From Piper betle (taxonomy: Eukaryota; Streptophyta; Magnoliopsida; Piperales; Piperaceae), in assembly GCA_033002965.1 (NCBI GenBank), contig JAURVB010013358.1, positions 56,186-120,185 of the forward strand: DNA of 64,000 bases. The letters run 5' to 3'. The position numbers were made by a program, and so were the translations under genes. Numbering within the stretch: the stretch's first letter is position 1; every line of letters begins with the position of its first letter. Shown here piece by piece: positions 38,524-51,300 of the stretch. The notes below the pieces were generated by a model. That model had not been told where the DNA came from and searched no databases. It saw only the letters and a program-made list of their open reading frames with translations.

Positions 38524-41500
38524 ACTAATGGTCTTATGGAAGACTTAATGAACGTTTAATAATGTGATAGAATTTAGAAAACTTGGCTATTAAAAAAATG
38601 TCAATATATTTTCTTTTTTATTTTTGATGTATGTTATGGGTATATTAAAGAAGCTAAAGATGCAAGCTTTGTACTTAATAATTAAGCAAGAAGGTGAACG
38701 CAACATCGATAATTTCAAAGAAATATTTTTAGTAACCCTCGCAGGATGCCCTTGTTATAATGTTTTATTTATGATTTGCCAACTTTTTCTAGGTTTTAAC
38801 AATGTAGGAAGATACACTCCTAATAAGAACTACACACTTTTACCAAAGAACAACCAACTCACCTTCACTAAAAGGTTCACGATGTTTCGTACTGTCTGCA
38901 TTGATAATCCTAGTGATTTAATAGAAGTTATAAAAAATTATAATTAAACATCTATTATATATAATAGAGTTAACTAATTCAAATTATTGAAATTATCAAT
39001 AACTTCTATAACAAATACCTTTCGCCTCACTAAAACCACCCCCACTTATAATACAAGTGGATCACTTGGGTTATGTTTGGTTAATATGAAAATAGTATAA
39101 ATGACATAAAAATCTTAAATAAATTAACATTACTAAAAGCAGCCTTACTAAAAGCAATATATATCTTATGTATATCTTATAGAAAATAAGTACATATTTT
39201 CTATATATTATGTTCAAAATAATTATGATTAAAATTAATTATTTTTCCCATATGTAAAAAAATTCCATATTTTTCTTATCTCAAGAGATGAGAAAAATGT
39301 GAAAAATGGTTGCATATTGGAGAACATGTGGGTGATCTATTTTGAAATAATCATGATTATTTTGTGAACATACTTAAATACAACTAACCATACTTCATTT
39401 GTACATAAATAATAAATACAAAAGTTTTTTTATATAAAATATATTAATTATAATTAATTTTAAAAGGTTGACTATTTAAAATTTTCATATCTTTGACTTA
39501 TTTTTATGCCAACAAAAAAACCCTTATATGATAATTAGCATCCCTCGCTGGTAATATTTTGGTGATTTTTCCGATAATGATCTTAAATGATTATTTGTAA
39601 TTGATATTGTAATTTAGTGATCTATTGAGTTGGGTATTCATCTGAATAACCTATTAACATTATTGAATGGGCTTGCTTTAAAAAAAAATTGATTGAGTGG
39701 GGACTATGGCTATTCATTGGACAAGGCGAGTTGTGCTTAGCGTAAAATTACCTTGATTGACATTGAATGTGAGCCAAATCATTTAGTATTTGAGTTAATT
39801 AGAATTCAAATCAAATAGTAGCTAACTTGATTTATATTTATCATTATTCTTTTTTATATAATTTATACTGAAAATTTAGTTTTTAAATCAAGATCTCGAT
39901 TAACAATATTATGGAAAAAAATAATGTACATATATTTTCTAATTTAAAGTTGTTATGATATTCTGTTATTTTTTTTGTCATTCTAATTAAGTTTCTAGAA
40001 GGATATTTAATATGCATATAGTTCGAATCTTAATTTTAGTACAAAATATTAAATTTTAAGTAAAAAAAATCCAATCTTATCCTAACTTATTTGATCTCGA
40101 GTCTGGCTATGAATCAATTTTTTTAAAGAAAAATTGAGCAAAATCGATTTTAATCAAGTATTGTATACATATTTATTGAAACTAATTTTAAAAAATAAAA
40201 TTAATTAAATTTAAATTGGCTCGACTTAAAAATTTTAACTTAATAGCCCAATTTGAAGTCAAATGAGCCGGCTTGTGCTTGCGACGCCCGATTCCGCTCA
40301 ACTTTAAGGCCATTTGAACGACTTCTAGGAGAAGGCTTAAAGTGTCTCACATGGTGGACCATTTCAACTGAAAATACGAACTCTCTTGAATTATTAAGGT
40401 GCCCAAAGCTTCCGCCTTCATCAAATAATCCATACATTTCGTCTTAATTATGAAAAATGAAAGCCATTAGGAAATATGCAAATCATATTTAATTTCATTA
40501 ACCCGTATGTAGACAATATATCATGCTAATACATTTGAAAAACATCATGCCATAATTTGGATAAAAAATGTGGGTTCTTGGGCATGGAAAGCATCTCTTC
40601 CACATAAACAGGTCATGGGGACAATATAAATCTCACGTCGGTTTCCACAGAACAATGCAATTCGACGTAGCCAATTCCTCCCCAAGGCTATAAAGTTTGG
40701 GCCACTTTCCTCCGTTCTCCATTATGATGAGCCTGGTTCTGAGTAACACATGAACAGCTATCTTAGTTGCCACAGTATGATGTCAAAAAGATATGCAATA
40801 CAATCAAATATGAACCTTAGCACTGTCGGTGGCTGCTCAAAATATGATCTGCATGCGTCACTTTTCTCTTTCAGGACTGGTTTGGCCCAAGTTGAAAGAG
40901 AACTTCCAGCAGTACTATGAAGTATACTCTGATCCAATATTTGCTGGTGAATGATGTTATATCCCTTGTATAGAAGATTTAAGATCACTTCACATTACCA
41001 CCAAAACGAATAACAACATCTCCGAGTATATTATCAGACTTATCACATCAAGTGACCTTCAACCCATTTCTCCTGGTTGGTCTCCTGTTTTTTGAGCTAC
41101 CTTGCATTCCAACATTATCTGATTTAAATAATAAGAGTCTTCTAATTAGGCTTTGTCAAAGAGTGACGTGAACTCGCGAACAAACGAACAAATATTCGAG
41201 AGGATTAGAGTCGTAACTTATGTTTAGCTGTTAGCTGCAACAGCTCTAGCAACGACCCAATCATCCATCGTCTTGCAACAAAAACAAGAACGCTGATTGG
41301 TTAAGGTTGTCGCTTATCCGTGTAGGCCAACTAATTGAGCTCTCTCAGGGGTAGTCAAGGTGATAACACGTTCAATGGTGTCTCTTTTTGCTGACTATTA
41401 AGCTACCCATTTTCCCAATATTATCAAACTAAATGAAGGCAATTATATATGAGATCAAGAACACAGTAGAATTCATGTGAATGGGAGAGCTTATTTATCA

Positions 41501-42467
41501 CGACTTTCCTGCTTTATGAAGAAATATTTTTTAAAAAACATTTTTTCAATTAGTTAAGTTTCCAAATCGAAAAAACCCAACTTCAGTCTTCATACCATTG
41601 TCATAGCATCACTTGATCTAATGAAAAAATATAATAAATTCGCCTAAAGGTAAGTTTTAATTCCAAGTTACTGACCATTTTTTTCCCTTTATTCACCATG
41701 AAGGAATATCTGAAATCAACCATCTTCGTTGAAAAGAAAAACTTACTCTTGCGCGGAGCGTCTTGTGCTCACCTTATTTGTGTGGGCGAGCTTGGAGTTG
41801 ATTCGTTTCCCTCTCACCAATTGCACGCGAGTCATTCTAATTAATAATGTCATAAAACAAGTCCTTAGGGATGTATCTAAAATCATTCCTTAATTTTAAT
41901 TAGGAGAAAATAATCAAGAAATTAATTAATGAGGATATATTTGAACAGGGAGAAAATAAGAGAAAGTAAATGCGAGAAAAAAGAAATTATTTTTCTTATT
42001 ATTTTCTCTCACGTATTTGGTTAGAAAAAAATAACTTTAATTCATAATTTTATTATTTTGATAATAATGCTGAATTTTTAACTCATAAATATTCACTCTC
42101 ACAAATAAAAGAAACTTGTTTCTTCATTATATATATATATATAAGTCAAGGTTGGTTCAATTCAAATCAATTTTATTATGATGTGTTAAGCCGAAGCTGA
42201 CCGGACATTATGAATAACGAGAGTTAAGTGCATTTAAATATATAGTTGTATTGACTGAATTAAATAAATTAGCATTAGGTAATATGAATATTCCAAAAAT
42301 CCATCTTTGAGTCTTAAAATACACCCCTTAGGGATACTCACATAAAACATTTGTTAAATATTCCCTAATAAACCGTTTAAATGCAAAACCGCATTAGTAC
42401 TGGGCAAACGTGGCCGCACCCGATTGGTGCAACGTCGCCCGAGCAATCCCCATCTCGGCCCGTCGCC
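38524..42467. other. AT-rich intergenic stretch
   Basis: Mostly AT-rich, with a TA run near 42.13 kb. A 107-codon open frame at 38624-38947 has no recognisable motif and the composition of its surroundings. Segments at 40.2-40.45 and 40.56-41.4 kb are less AT-rich but could not be assigned. The last kilobase is the 5' flank of the SOSEKI gene. Confidence 0.5.
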
Positions 42468-42474
42468 TATAAAT
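42468..42474 (+). promoter_or_regulatory. TATA box of the SOSEKI gene
   Basis: TATAAAT in GC-rich context (CGCCTATAAATGCCC), about 230 bp before the chosen start codon. A transcription start near 42.5 kb would give a leader of about 200 nt. Confidence 0.55.
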
Positions 42475-42699
42475 GCCCGTCGCTGTCTTCTCTCGTTGGC
42501 AAAACCATTCATTCTTCCCACGCATTAACATTGCATTACAGGTATAGACAGACAGGCCACCAACGCCACACACATCTTTACATTCTCTTCATCTCGTCCT
42601 TGAAACTGTTCTTCTACCTCCCATCGGACCATGCAAGTAATGGTCGGCATTAGCTTGCTTTTGTAGTTAAAAGAGTGTCAGTGTTGGGAGGTGGAGGGT

Positions 42700-44243
42700 A
42701 TGGAGGGGAGTGGTGGAGGAGGAGAGGTTCGGAGGATTCATGTCGTCTACTTGCTTAGCCGGATGGGGAGGATGGAGCAGCCGCACCTCTTCCGCGTCCA
42801 CCACCTCGCCCGCTCCGGCGTTCGTCTCAAAGGTGGTCGATCTTCCGTGATCATTCCCATTTTTTTCTTTCTTTCTTGCCGACTTTGTTTCGTTTGTAAA
42901 TGTTGTAACTGCGTGTTCGTTGTTGGTAGATGTTAAGAGATGGTTGGGGGAGTTGAGGGGGAAGGACATGCCGGACTCCTTCTCCTGGTCTTACAAGAGG
43001 TTTTCCTTCTTATTCTTTGTTGTTATAGTTGTTGAGTTTACAGATGAGAAGGATTGAGTTTATTGAATGCAATGTTGTTGGGTTTGCAGGAGGTACAAGA
43101 CAGGGTTTGTGTGGCAGGATTTGATGGACGACGATCTCATTACTCCCGTATCCGACAATGAATACGTCCTCAAAGGCTCTGAGATTCACTCTGGTAACTA
43201 TCTCCTGCTTCTTAGATTCAATGTTCAATCGATTCTTGTGTTTTTTTTGTCGGTTGCAATACTTCTTCGTTTATCTGAACCGATGGTTTGACATAGTAGC
43301 CGTCCGAGCGAATCCTCATGGCTGCCGGGATAAGTCGCATGCAGTGAAAAACCTGGATCCGTCTCCACCCTCGCCGAAGAAGGAGCCCGCCGGCGGTTCT
43401 TCGGAAGATCCGCCGGCGTCCATCTCTGGTGGGAACAGCAAGGAATTGGCGGGAAAGGGCTCCGAGTGTAGCAGCCCGTCCTCGTCCTTCTCCCTGTCGA
43501 GCTTCTCGTCGTCCTCATTCGCCGCGGCCTCCGAGTGCTCCAAGGAGACGAAGCCGGCGAGCGGCGCCGGGGCGTCGCTTGGAGGCGGGGTGTTCCGCAG
43601 CCTGCTATCCTGCGGCGTCGTCGAGACAAGCGATGCGTCCATCCCGCGCGGCGGCCGCAGACCCGCCAGCGGAGCAGCGCCGGACGGACTCGGCGGCTCC
43701 GCCCGGTTCTTCTCCCATTCCGATTGGTTTCAGAGCAGCGAGACTCGGACGAAGTGGTATGAACTATGAACAGTTGCAAGAAAAATTCAACCTTTTTTGT
43801 TTTCCAAATGTATGGAATTTAATTCAGTTTTGCTGCGAGTGCAGGAGGAGCTTTAGCAGTTTGACGGGCCTAAGCGTGAAGACGAAGAAGAAGAAGGAGA
43901 AGATGGAAAATGCTGATGAGCTTGACAAGGAGGGATCAGAGTATGCAGTTCTCACGCACGCCGTTGAACCACTCTGCTCGTCAGTTTTTATCACATTTCT
44001 TGCTTGGGTTGGAACAGGGCACATCAAAACTTCATTTTTTAATCCAAGCGTTGAATCTTTTCTTTTCTTTGGATGAATTGCAGGCAATGCGGAAAGGGGT
44101 TTAGGCCGGATAAACTGCAAGCTCACATGAACTCTTGCAAGGGTTTGAAAAGCAAAGCTAAGATGGGGAGTTCTGCCTCCACCGCGACTCCATCGCCATT
44201 TGCAACCACTGTGAATAAGAGAGCATTCAGCTTTTTCTTGTAA
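42700..44243 (+). CDS. SOK: SOSEKI (DUF966) polarity protein (6 exons, about 352 aa)
   Basis: SOSEKI proteins mark cell corners and edges and polymerise through an N-terminal DIX-like domain. Exons: 42700-42832, 42930-42999, 43090-43193, about 43300-43756, 43845-43979, 44084-44243, with phase kept. The DIX-like domain (residues about 8-100) shows [40 protein letters not shown] and [10 protein letters not shown] with [10 protein letters not shown], which define the family. A Ser/Pro/Gly-rich linker follows, then [12 protein letters not shown]. The last exons encode a C2HC-type finger, C-x2-C-x11-H-x3-C ([21 protein letters not shown]). The acceptor of exon 4 is ambiguous: 43298, 43300 and 43307 all keep frame. 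The start is the first ATG before the DIX domain, at 42700. Confidence 0.88.
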
Positions 44244-44648
44244 GATGAGACTATGGTCATTGTGTTATTGCTAGCTGGGCTTTGTGTGAGTTTAATCCAT
44301 CGGTCTTTTTGTTTTTCTACTGTTGTATATATCTTGCTTGGTACCAAAAAAGTAAATGCCAAGATGCATGTTGATATCTTAGCTATCTGTCAAGAAGTAA
44401 TAAAGGGGATGCAACTAGATTGCAAGAATTGCCTAGATATTGGAGGTGATATTGCTAAATTCCATTATGATTTGCATCCAATCAAGATATCATTAGTTAT
44501 ATAAAGCAGGGACGAGAAAGAACAGATAAGACTGTAAGCTCCCAATTGCCATCATAGATATTGAATGACAATAGATGAACAACTACATGTTAGGACTACT
44601 CTCAACAAGGGAATGTACCAAGTATATACATACAACGAAAAGCCTCAG
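44244..44648. other. SOSEKI 3' flank
   Basis: Presumed 3' UTR of the SOSEKI gene and a short convergent spacer before the minus-strand PPR pseudogene. Nothing else was recognised. Confidence 0.45.
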
Positions 44649-46397
44649 CTGACTTTCGGCTTTGTAGTTTGTACAATCATACCAGCGAAGCCACTAATTA
44701 GTGTTTTCTCTTCAGAGATCTTCCTTGAATTTTGCTCACTTTGCCATCTTAGAAGCTTGCGCACATAATCCAGCTCTTCACACTCGGGGTGCATCTTCAC
44801 GAGGTTGACAATGGTGGGAGCTTCATGCTCCCGATTACAGTGTTTCTTTATTATTTGACCATGTATCTATTTCCCATCCTCCACAGCCTGCAGGCTCGCA
44901 CAGGCATCAAGCATGGCAGGGAGGACAGATTGCTCCGGGTATACCCTTCACACGACATGTTGTGGTAAAATTTCAACCCTTCTACATCCATCCCATTCTT
45001 CACCCGACGAGCAAGCGCCATCTTATCGCACTTCTCGTACAACAGCACAAGGGCGGTTAACGTCCTCGCCCCAGGCTGGTACCCTTGCTTGATCATCTGG
45101 CAATGCAGCTCCCGCCCTTGCTTCAGAGTCCTTTCCACAACGCAGGACTTGATCACCGTTGCAAAGCCGAGCATTTTAGCAATGGCAGCGTCGGCGCTCG
45201 ATTGCACCACCTCCCGAATCACGTCCGTGCCTTCCTTACCCCAATTCATGGTTGCATAAATCGGAATCGGAATCGGAATCGGTTTTCCAGGGAGTCGGAA
45301 TCGGAATCGGAATCGGTCTAAATCGGACAGGAATCGGTCCAATTGAATCGGTCCAAATCGGTCATATATAATAATTTGACAACTCATAAATAAATATATA
45401 AAAATTAAATATTGATGTCATTTTGATATTATTATATATATTATATTTTATGATATTTTTTATATTTTTTAGATTTTTTTAAAATTATTTTGAATTAGTT
45501 ATTATTTTGTACTCGAGTCGGACACGAGTCAAGTTTTAATTACAAAAATGCCACCACAGTTATTTCTCACCCACGGCCGTTCTCTCCCCCATCCACCCTC
45601 CTTCCAAGTCGCCGCCGCCGCCGCTGCCGCGCCCCCTCCCCCAGACCCGACCCGCCCCGCCCCGCCCCGCCCCGCCCCGCCCCGCCCTGCCCCGCCCCGC
45701 CTCGCCCCGCCCTGCCTCCCCCGCCAGCCCCTCCCTCTCCCTCCCCCTGCCCCCCACCGTCCCGCCCGTCGCCCAGTCGTCCGCCGTCGTTGCTCGCCGT
45801 CGCCGCCGTCGGGTAAGTTTAGGTTTTTAAAATTTTAATTCTAATTTTACCCTTATTTAAATAATTAAATTAATATTATACCTAGGGCATTTTGGTAATT
45901 TACCCAAAAAACCGATTTTTCCGATTCACCCGATTCCGAATCCGATTTAAATCGGTCGGAATCGGGGTGACTCGGCCGAGTTGGACGCCGATTCAGGGCC
46001 GACCGATTCGGCCCCAAAATCGGATCGGCACGCTGCCGATCCGATTTAAATGGCCGGCCAATTCGTGCAACGGTGATCCCAATTGTACGCGTTATAGCCT
46101 TCGATCATAGCCGTCCACGCAGTCACGCTCCGCTCCGGCATTTGATCGAGCACCTTACGACCATGGCCAACACTCCCACACTTACAATACATATCGATCA
46201 GCGCAGTGATCACAAACCCATCATCTCCGTACCCATTCCTGACCACATCTGCCTGCTCCTCGACCCCCATCTTCCAATCCCCAACCTTTGCGCAACAATT
46301 GAGCATGGTGGCTAAAGCGAACGCATTGGGCACAACCCCAGACTCCATCTTCATGGCTCGGTACAACCGCAGCGCCTCCCGGGGCCGGCCGGACTGG
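44649..46397 (-). pseudogene. Pentatricopeptide repeat (PPR) pseudogene
   Basis: Minus-strand sequence encodes PPR repeats: GRPREALRLYRAMKMESGVVPN, FVITALIDMYCKCGSVGHGRKV and PERSVTAWTAMIEGY before the insertion, then GRELHCQMIKQGYQPGARTL and TALVLLYEKCDKMALARRV after it. PPR proteins usually bind organellar RNA. An 807-bp element (45251-46057) interrupts the frame between CTNW and GKEGTDV. Further damage: one G is missing near 44945 (GAAGGGTATACCC), shifting VYPEQSVLPAMLDACASL into another frame, and TAG replaces a glutamine codon at about 44868 (DGK*IHGQIIKK). The repeat series begins abruptly at 46397, just after a good acceptor (TTATGTACAG), so a 5' exon may have been lost. The in-frame stop at 44649 is the last limit I can follow. 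Confidence 0.85.
45251..46057. mobile_element. MULE-like element in the PPR pseudogene, 10-bp target duplication
   Basis: Flanked by CCAATTCATG (45241-45250) and CCAATTCGTG (46058-46067), a 10-bp direct duplication with one mismatch. Removing the element plus one duplication restores a continuous PPR reading frame. Its ends share AAATCGGAATCGG / AAATCGGATCGG in inverted orientation, and GGAATC/GATTCC words are iterated at both ends. The middle holds a GACTCGAGTC-type motif (45.50-45.55 kb) and a GC-rich block with CCCCGCCCCGCC repeats. No transposase is present. A duplication of this length fits Mutator-like elements. Confidence 0.8.
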
Positions 46398-46860
46398 CTG
46401 TACATAATAATTAAGAGCCTTTCAAGATGATTTTGCCTTTCAATTAAGAGCTTTCTAATCATGTTTCAATATAAATAATATTAGTAGCTTTCTAATGATT
46501 ATATAAATTAGAGTTATGTATTTTTTATGAACAATAGAAATAACTAACTCGGATTGATATAATTATGAACAAATTCTCCACAAAATATCATTAACCTCAA
46601 TTAACTTCTGTTTTTAATCTTGATTTTGGCTTGTGAGCCAACAAATTATTTTATCTCCTATATTTAGTCCAGGAGGACCAATCGCAACCCTTCACCTTTG
46701 TAAATAAATTGGATTAGCAACCTTTTTACCTTCTGCAAAATCACATTAAACATCGATGTCACCAACTTTTAAGTGGATTAAAACATATTATCTCTTAGAT
46801 GTTCAGTTGATATTAACTAATCCTACACAGTCAAGCAAAATAATTTGACAAAATTATAAT

Positions 46861-47669
46861 TATAAAAATCAGAATCGGAATCGGAATCGGGATTAGTTTT
46901 GATCGAATCGGTTTAAATCGGTAAAGAATCGATTCAATTAAATTGATCCAAATTGGTCCTGTACAAAAATTTTAGATTTCGTCAAAATTGGTGTGTTATT
47001 AGTTATAGAACATGTCATTCTGATGTTATTTTTATATTATAATATTTATTATATTTTATCATATTTTTCTATAATTTTTTGGATTTATTTTTGAATTATT
47101 TAAAATTAGTTATTATTTTGCCTTAAGTCGAAATTGAATCATCCTTTAATTACAAGCATGTTACCGTTATTTCATCCTCCCCTTCTCTCTCACCGACGTC
47201 GCCCATCTTCCTTCCCCCGATCGTCGCTGCCCCGTCGCCCCCCCCTCCATGCCCTGCCTGCCCCACCCTCACCCTGCATTGCCTTGGTTGCCCTATTGCC
47301 CTGTCAGCCCCTGGCCCCCGCCGCACCTCGCTACACCGTCGCCACCCTCGCCGCCCTATCGCCCTGTCCCTATAGCCCTCCCAGTCCGCCCGCCTCCCGG
47401 TCACCGCCCTCGCCCCCTGTCCTCCCCCTGCCCAGTCCCCCGCCGCTGTTGCCCCCCGGTCGCTCGTCGCCGCCCTCATTGCCTCCCCGCCATCGTTCGA
47501 AATCGGCCGATTTGAGCTGATTCCTAAATTGGCTCGAATCAGATGAAATTGGTCGATTCACGAACCGATTCGAACTAAAGATTAATTTACATATTTTTTT
47601 TACGCAGATCACTATTGATCCAATTTAAATTGGCTAATTTTGAGTAAAATCGGCCAATTTATATAACCC
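46861..47669. mobile_element. Second element of the same family
   Basis: The same layout as 45251-46057: left end ATCAGAATCGGAATCGG, the AT-rich module with GTTATTAGTTATAGAACATG, a degenerate GACTCGAGTC-type motif near 47.12 kb, a GC-rich core at 47.17-47.5 kb, and a right end carrying AATCGGCCAATTTATATAACC in inverse relation to the left. The length is similar, about 0.8 kb. Target duplication was not identified. Open frames in the core are low-complexity artefacts. Confidence 0.65.
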
Positions 47670-48309
47670 AGGACAAAATGTAAAACACTAATTAACATGA
47701 AAAATGAAAATTTCAATGGATATATTATTCATTTTGATTATTATTTATTTTTATTTAATTAAACAAATGATCAAATTTATTCACAAAAACTTTAAAAATG
47801 TGGGATAATTCCCTACCCCCTAGTTTAAGCTGGTGTTAAGTGTTAACTATGGCTATTCAAAACTCATGTAAACTTAGTTTGGTTCGATACTTGGATTCAA
47901 AAAAACACAATTCAAAGCTATACTAAATATTCAACGAGGCCTATTTATTCGAAAAATTAGAATTGAAGTTTAACCCGATATTAAATGAGTCGGGCCTATA
48001 CTTATACCTATTCAAGTTGACTTAATTCGAAATTCGATATTTTATATAAAGAATAATATTTTTAATTATATTTATTTTAAATTTCTTTATACAAACTTAA
48101 TCAAATTATAAAAATGCCATTATATGATAATATTTTTAAATGAAAGGATTCATGATTAAAGTATATTTAACGCATAATTATATTAAAGCCGAGATATTTT
48201 AATTATAAGCAAGCCAATAACTCGTACCTTAGATTACTGCCACCCTGTTTTATGTCCACCTTATCCTATCAAGACGACCCAAGACCATCGATAGAAGTTG
48301 GCACAGTGC
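47670..48309. other. AT-rich 5' flank of the solanesyltransferase gene
   Basis: AT-rich intergenic DNA with the presumed promoter and leader at its right end. No TATA box could be chosen with confidence. An out-of-frame ATG at 48252 could act as an upstream start if transcription begins before it. Confidence 0.45.
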
Positions 48310-51300
48310 ATGGCCGTTCAATTCTCTTTCCCGATGTTCCACGCCATGGAGCTATCTGCATCACCTTCATCTTCCCCATTGAGCATCTTCGCTGCCACCA
48401 ACTCCTTCTCTTCGGCGAGGGCAGGGGAGACCCCAAGGCTCGCAGCTAATTCTGCTTCTTTCTCTTCACGCGCCGCCTCTCGAGCTCGCTGCTTTTCGCC
48501 GTCTAGGCCTTGCCATAGTTCTTGTCGGAGTTTTTTCGGTTCTAGAAGTGGTGGCGGCGTGGCTCGTGGGAGTAAAAGGCGAATTGTGATCCGGGTATGC
48601 TTTGCTTACTTACTGGTGGGAAGCTTGTTATGTCTGAGTGAGGTTGGTTCGGCTTGCTACGAATTTGAGGGAATTTTTTTTGGCACTGTGAGGATTTGTT
48701 TGCTGGGATATTTGGCAGTTCTGTGCCTACCCGGTAGATTGTTATTTTGGAGCGTTTCGGTGGATAGCTTCCTTATGTTTCGATGTTAGTCATGTTTGTT
48801 TCAATTGGTGTTGTTCTCTATAAAATGTGAAGCAGATTTTGTGATTTTGTTACTTCGCTGCGATTTGATGTTTACTGCTTTGCCTTCAATTCCGAGAATG
48901 TGGTCGAAACTAGTTGTTAATTTGAGTACACTCTTCTTTTTGCTATGCATTTTGATATTCGATTCTATTATGTGATTTGTGATGATTTAGTAATTTGAAT
49001 GTGTTGAGTGGAATCTGTAAGTTTCAGTTGCATGTTAGATGGAGAAGCAGTCACTGAATCTGGTATTGGCGAATGGGAATTGACTGTGATGACTAAAGTA
49101 GTGTTACATGACAATTTTTGTAATGGATTGATGAAAGAAAAAATTTGACGAGCTGAACCATTTTCTCTGTGACATCAAATGCCCCTCCTTGTTTGCATCC
49201 TTGTTAAGTGTCTAAAGGTGCTCATTTAGGCTTTTCGGCTTGCTTAAATGTGAATTTTGTAGATTTTGAATTTAAAACGATTTTTATGAAAGAATCGTGG
49301 CTGGTAACTGTGATTTTAATTGTATGAATTTACACAGGCTTCTACTGAAGTTGGTGCTGCAGGATCAGATCCTCCTTTACGTAAATTTTCTGAGTTCAAA
49401 GATGCAATTTGGAGGTTTTTGAGGCCACATACAATTCGTGGGACCATACTTGGTTCAACGTAAGTTGACATTTTTTTCTTTTGCAGTGAATAGCATCTCC
49501 AAAACCTTTAATTCTAATTTTTAGATACACTGGAAATCAACACAATTAACCACACACTGTTTCTCCTGGCAGATCTTTGGTTGCAAGGGCATTGCTGGAG
49601 AATACAAATCTAATAAATTGGTGGTTGCTGCCAAGGGCTCTCAGTGGTCTTCTTGCCCTCATCTGTGGGAATGGCTTTATTGTGGGAATCAACCAGATCT
49701 ATGATGTCGAAATAGACAGGTTTCAAGTCTCAACTAGTATACAGTCAGTCATGTGTGTCTTTAAAGTGAAATCTATACTGCTTCCAGTGAGAATTTTCAA
49801 ATCCATGCCATGAGGAATAAGGGAAACAAATTTTTAACTGCTATAAATTAGCTTTGGCCTTCACTTAGCTTCCACTCTACTTTCCATTAGCATAAAGCTT
49901 TAATATCCTTGATATTTATCCACGAATCTGAATGATCGAATTTCTTTTGTTCATAGCACATATTGCAAGGAATCATATTGATTTGGAAGAGCGATTCTGT
50001 TATTAAGTTTGACCTAGATTTTAGATGTATACAAAGAAAATAAAATTGTGTTCTATAAGGAGCACCTTCTTTCACTATCAAACATTCTTTCACTTTTTAC
50101 ATTTTGACTTTTTTTTGTGCAGAGTTAACAAGCCATATTTACCTATAGCTGCAGGCGACCTAACCGCTTTTTCAGCATGGTTGCTAGTCTTGTCATTTGC
50201 AGCTTTGGGTTTTTTAATTGTTGCACTGAATTTTGGACCATTTATATCATCTCTGTACTGCTTGGGTCTTTTCCTTGGAACAATATATTCTGTTCCTCCA
50301 TTTAGGTTGAAGAAATTTCCAGTTGCAGCATTTCTTATCATAGCCACTGTAAGTTATTTCATCCCAGTTTTGTTTGCTCTCTTCTGACACAAAATATTTA
50401 ACCTTCAATGACTTGTTAAAGATGTTGCTCAGTTACTATAAATGGTGAAAATTCTGTGTTTTTATTTGATTTATCTACACTTCGTTGTAAGTAGAAGTGC
50501 CAAAAGTAAATTAATTGGATAATTTTAGTATCTTGTGGGGGAGCTTGAAAACAGTAATCTTCTTTGTTTTGTATCATACCTCTTGATTATATAACTACTT
50601 GACTACTTACTGTGAGTTCAAATACTTATCACATATTATTGGCTTTGGCAGGTGAGAGGTTTTCTTCTCAATTTTGGTGTATATTATGCTACACGGGCGG
50701 CTCTGGGCCTTACATTTGAGTGGAGGTGCCTTTGTTTTTTTCTAAAAAATTTCTTATTCAAGACTGGTTCATTGTCAATAAATGAAAGGGGTAGAGCTAA
50801 AGTTTTGGAATGTTTATGTCAAATGAACCTCAAATGCAAATTTTCTGATGATACATCTTGTTTTGCAGCTTACCTGTGGCTTTCATCACATCATTTGTAA
50901 CATTATTTGCATTGGTTATAGCAATAACCAAAGATCTTCCAGATGTTGAAGGAGATCGCAAGTATGTTTAAATACGATGCCATGTGCTTGTTTTTCTTTA
51001 TTTTAAGAGAACTACTGTTTGCACCGCCGAGTTTTATGTTTTTACTTGTATATTGTATGATATAAAGAATTTAAAACTGAATTTTTGCAAAAGATGAATG
51101 GAGCTCTTGCTTTCATAAATTAATGGCTATAAGGATCCACTCAACACAGTTTCAGCTGCAGAACTGGGTAACGCAATAATGTTGCCAAGTTGGGTGCAAG
51201 TCACTGCTTCCAATTGTGGAAACAGCATTTTTGTTAAAGGGTAACGCTGCATGAGCAATACCCTCCCTCCCTTGAACTTTTATAGTAGGACATTAACATA

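Noticed and set aside
38624..38947. 107-codon open frame
   Set aside because: AT-rich composition like its surroundings, no motif I recognise, no splice partners and adjacent to LINE debris. Probably chance, though not excluded.
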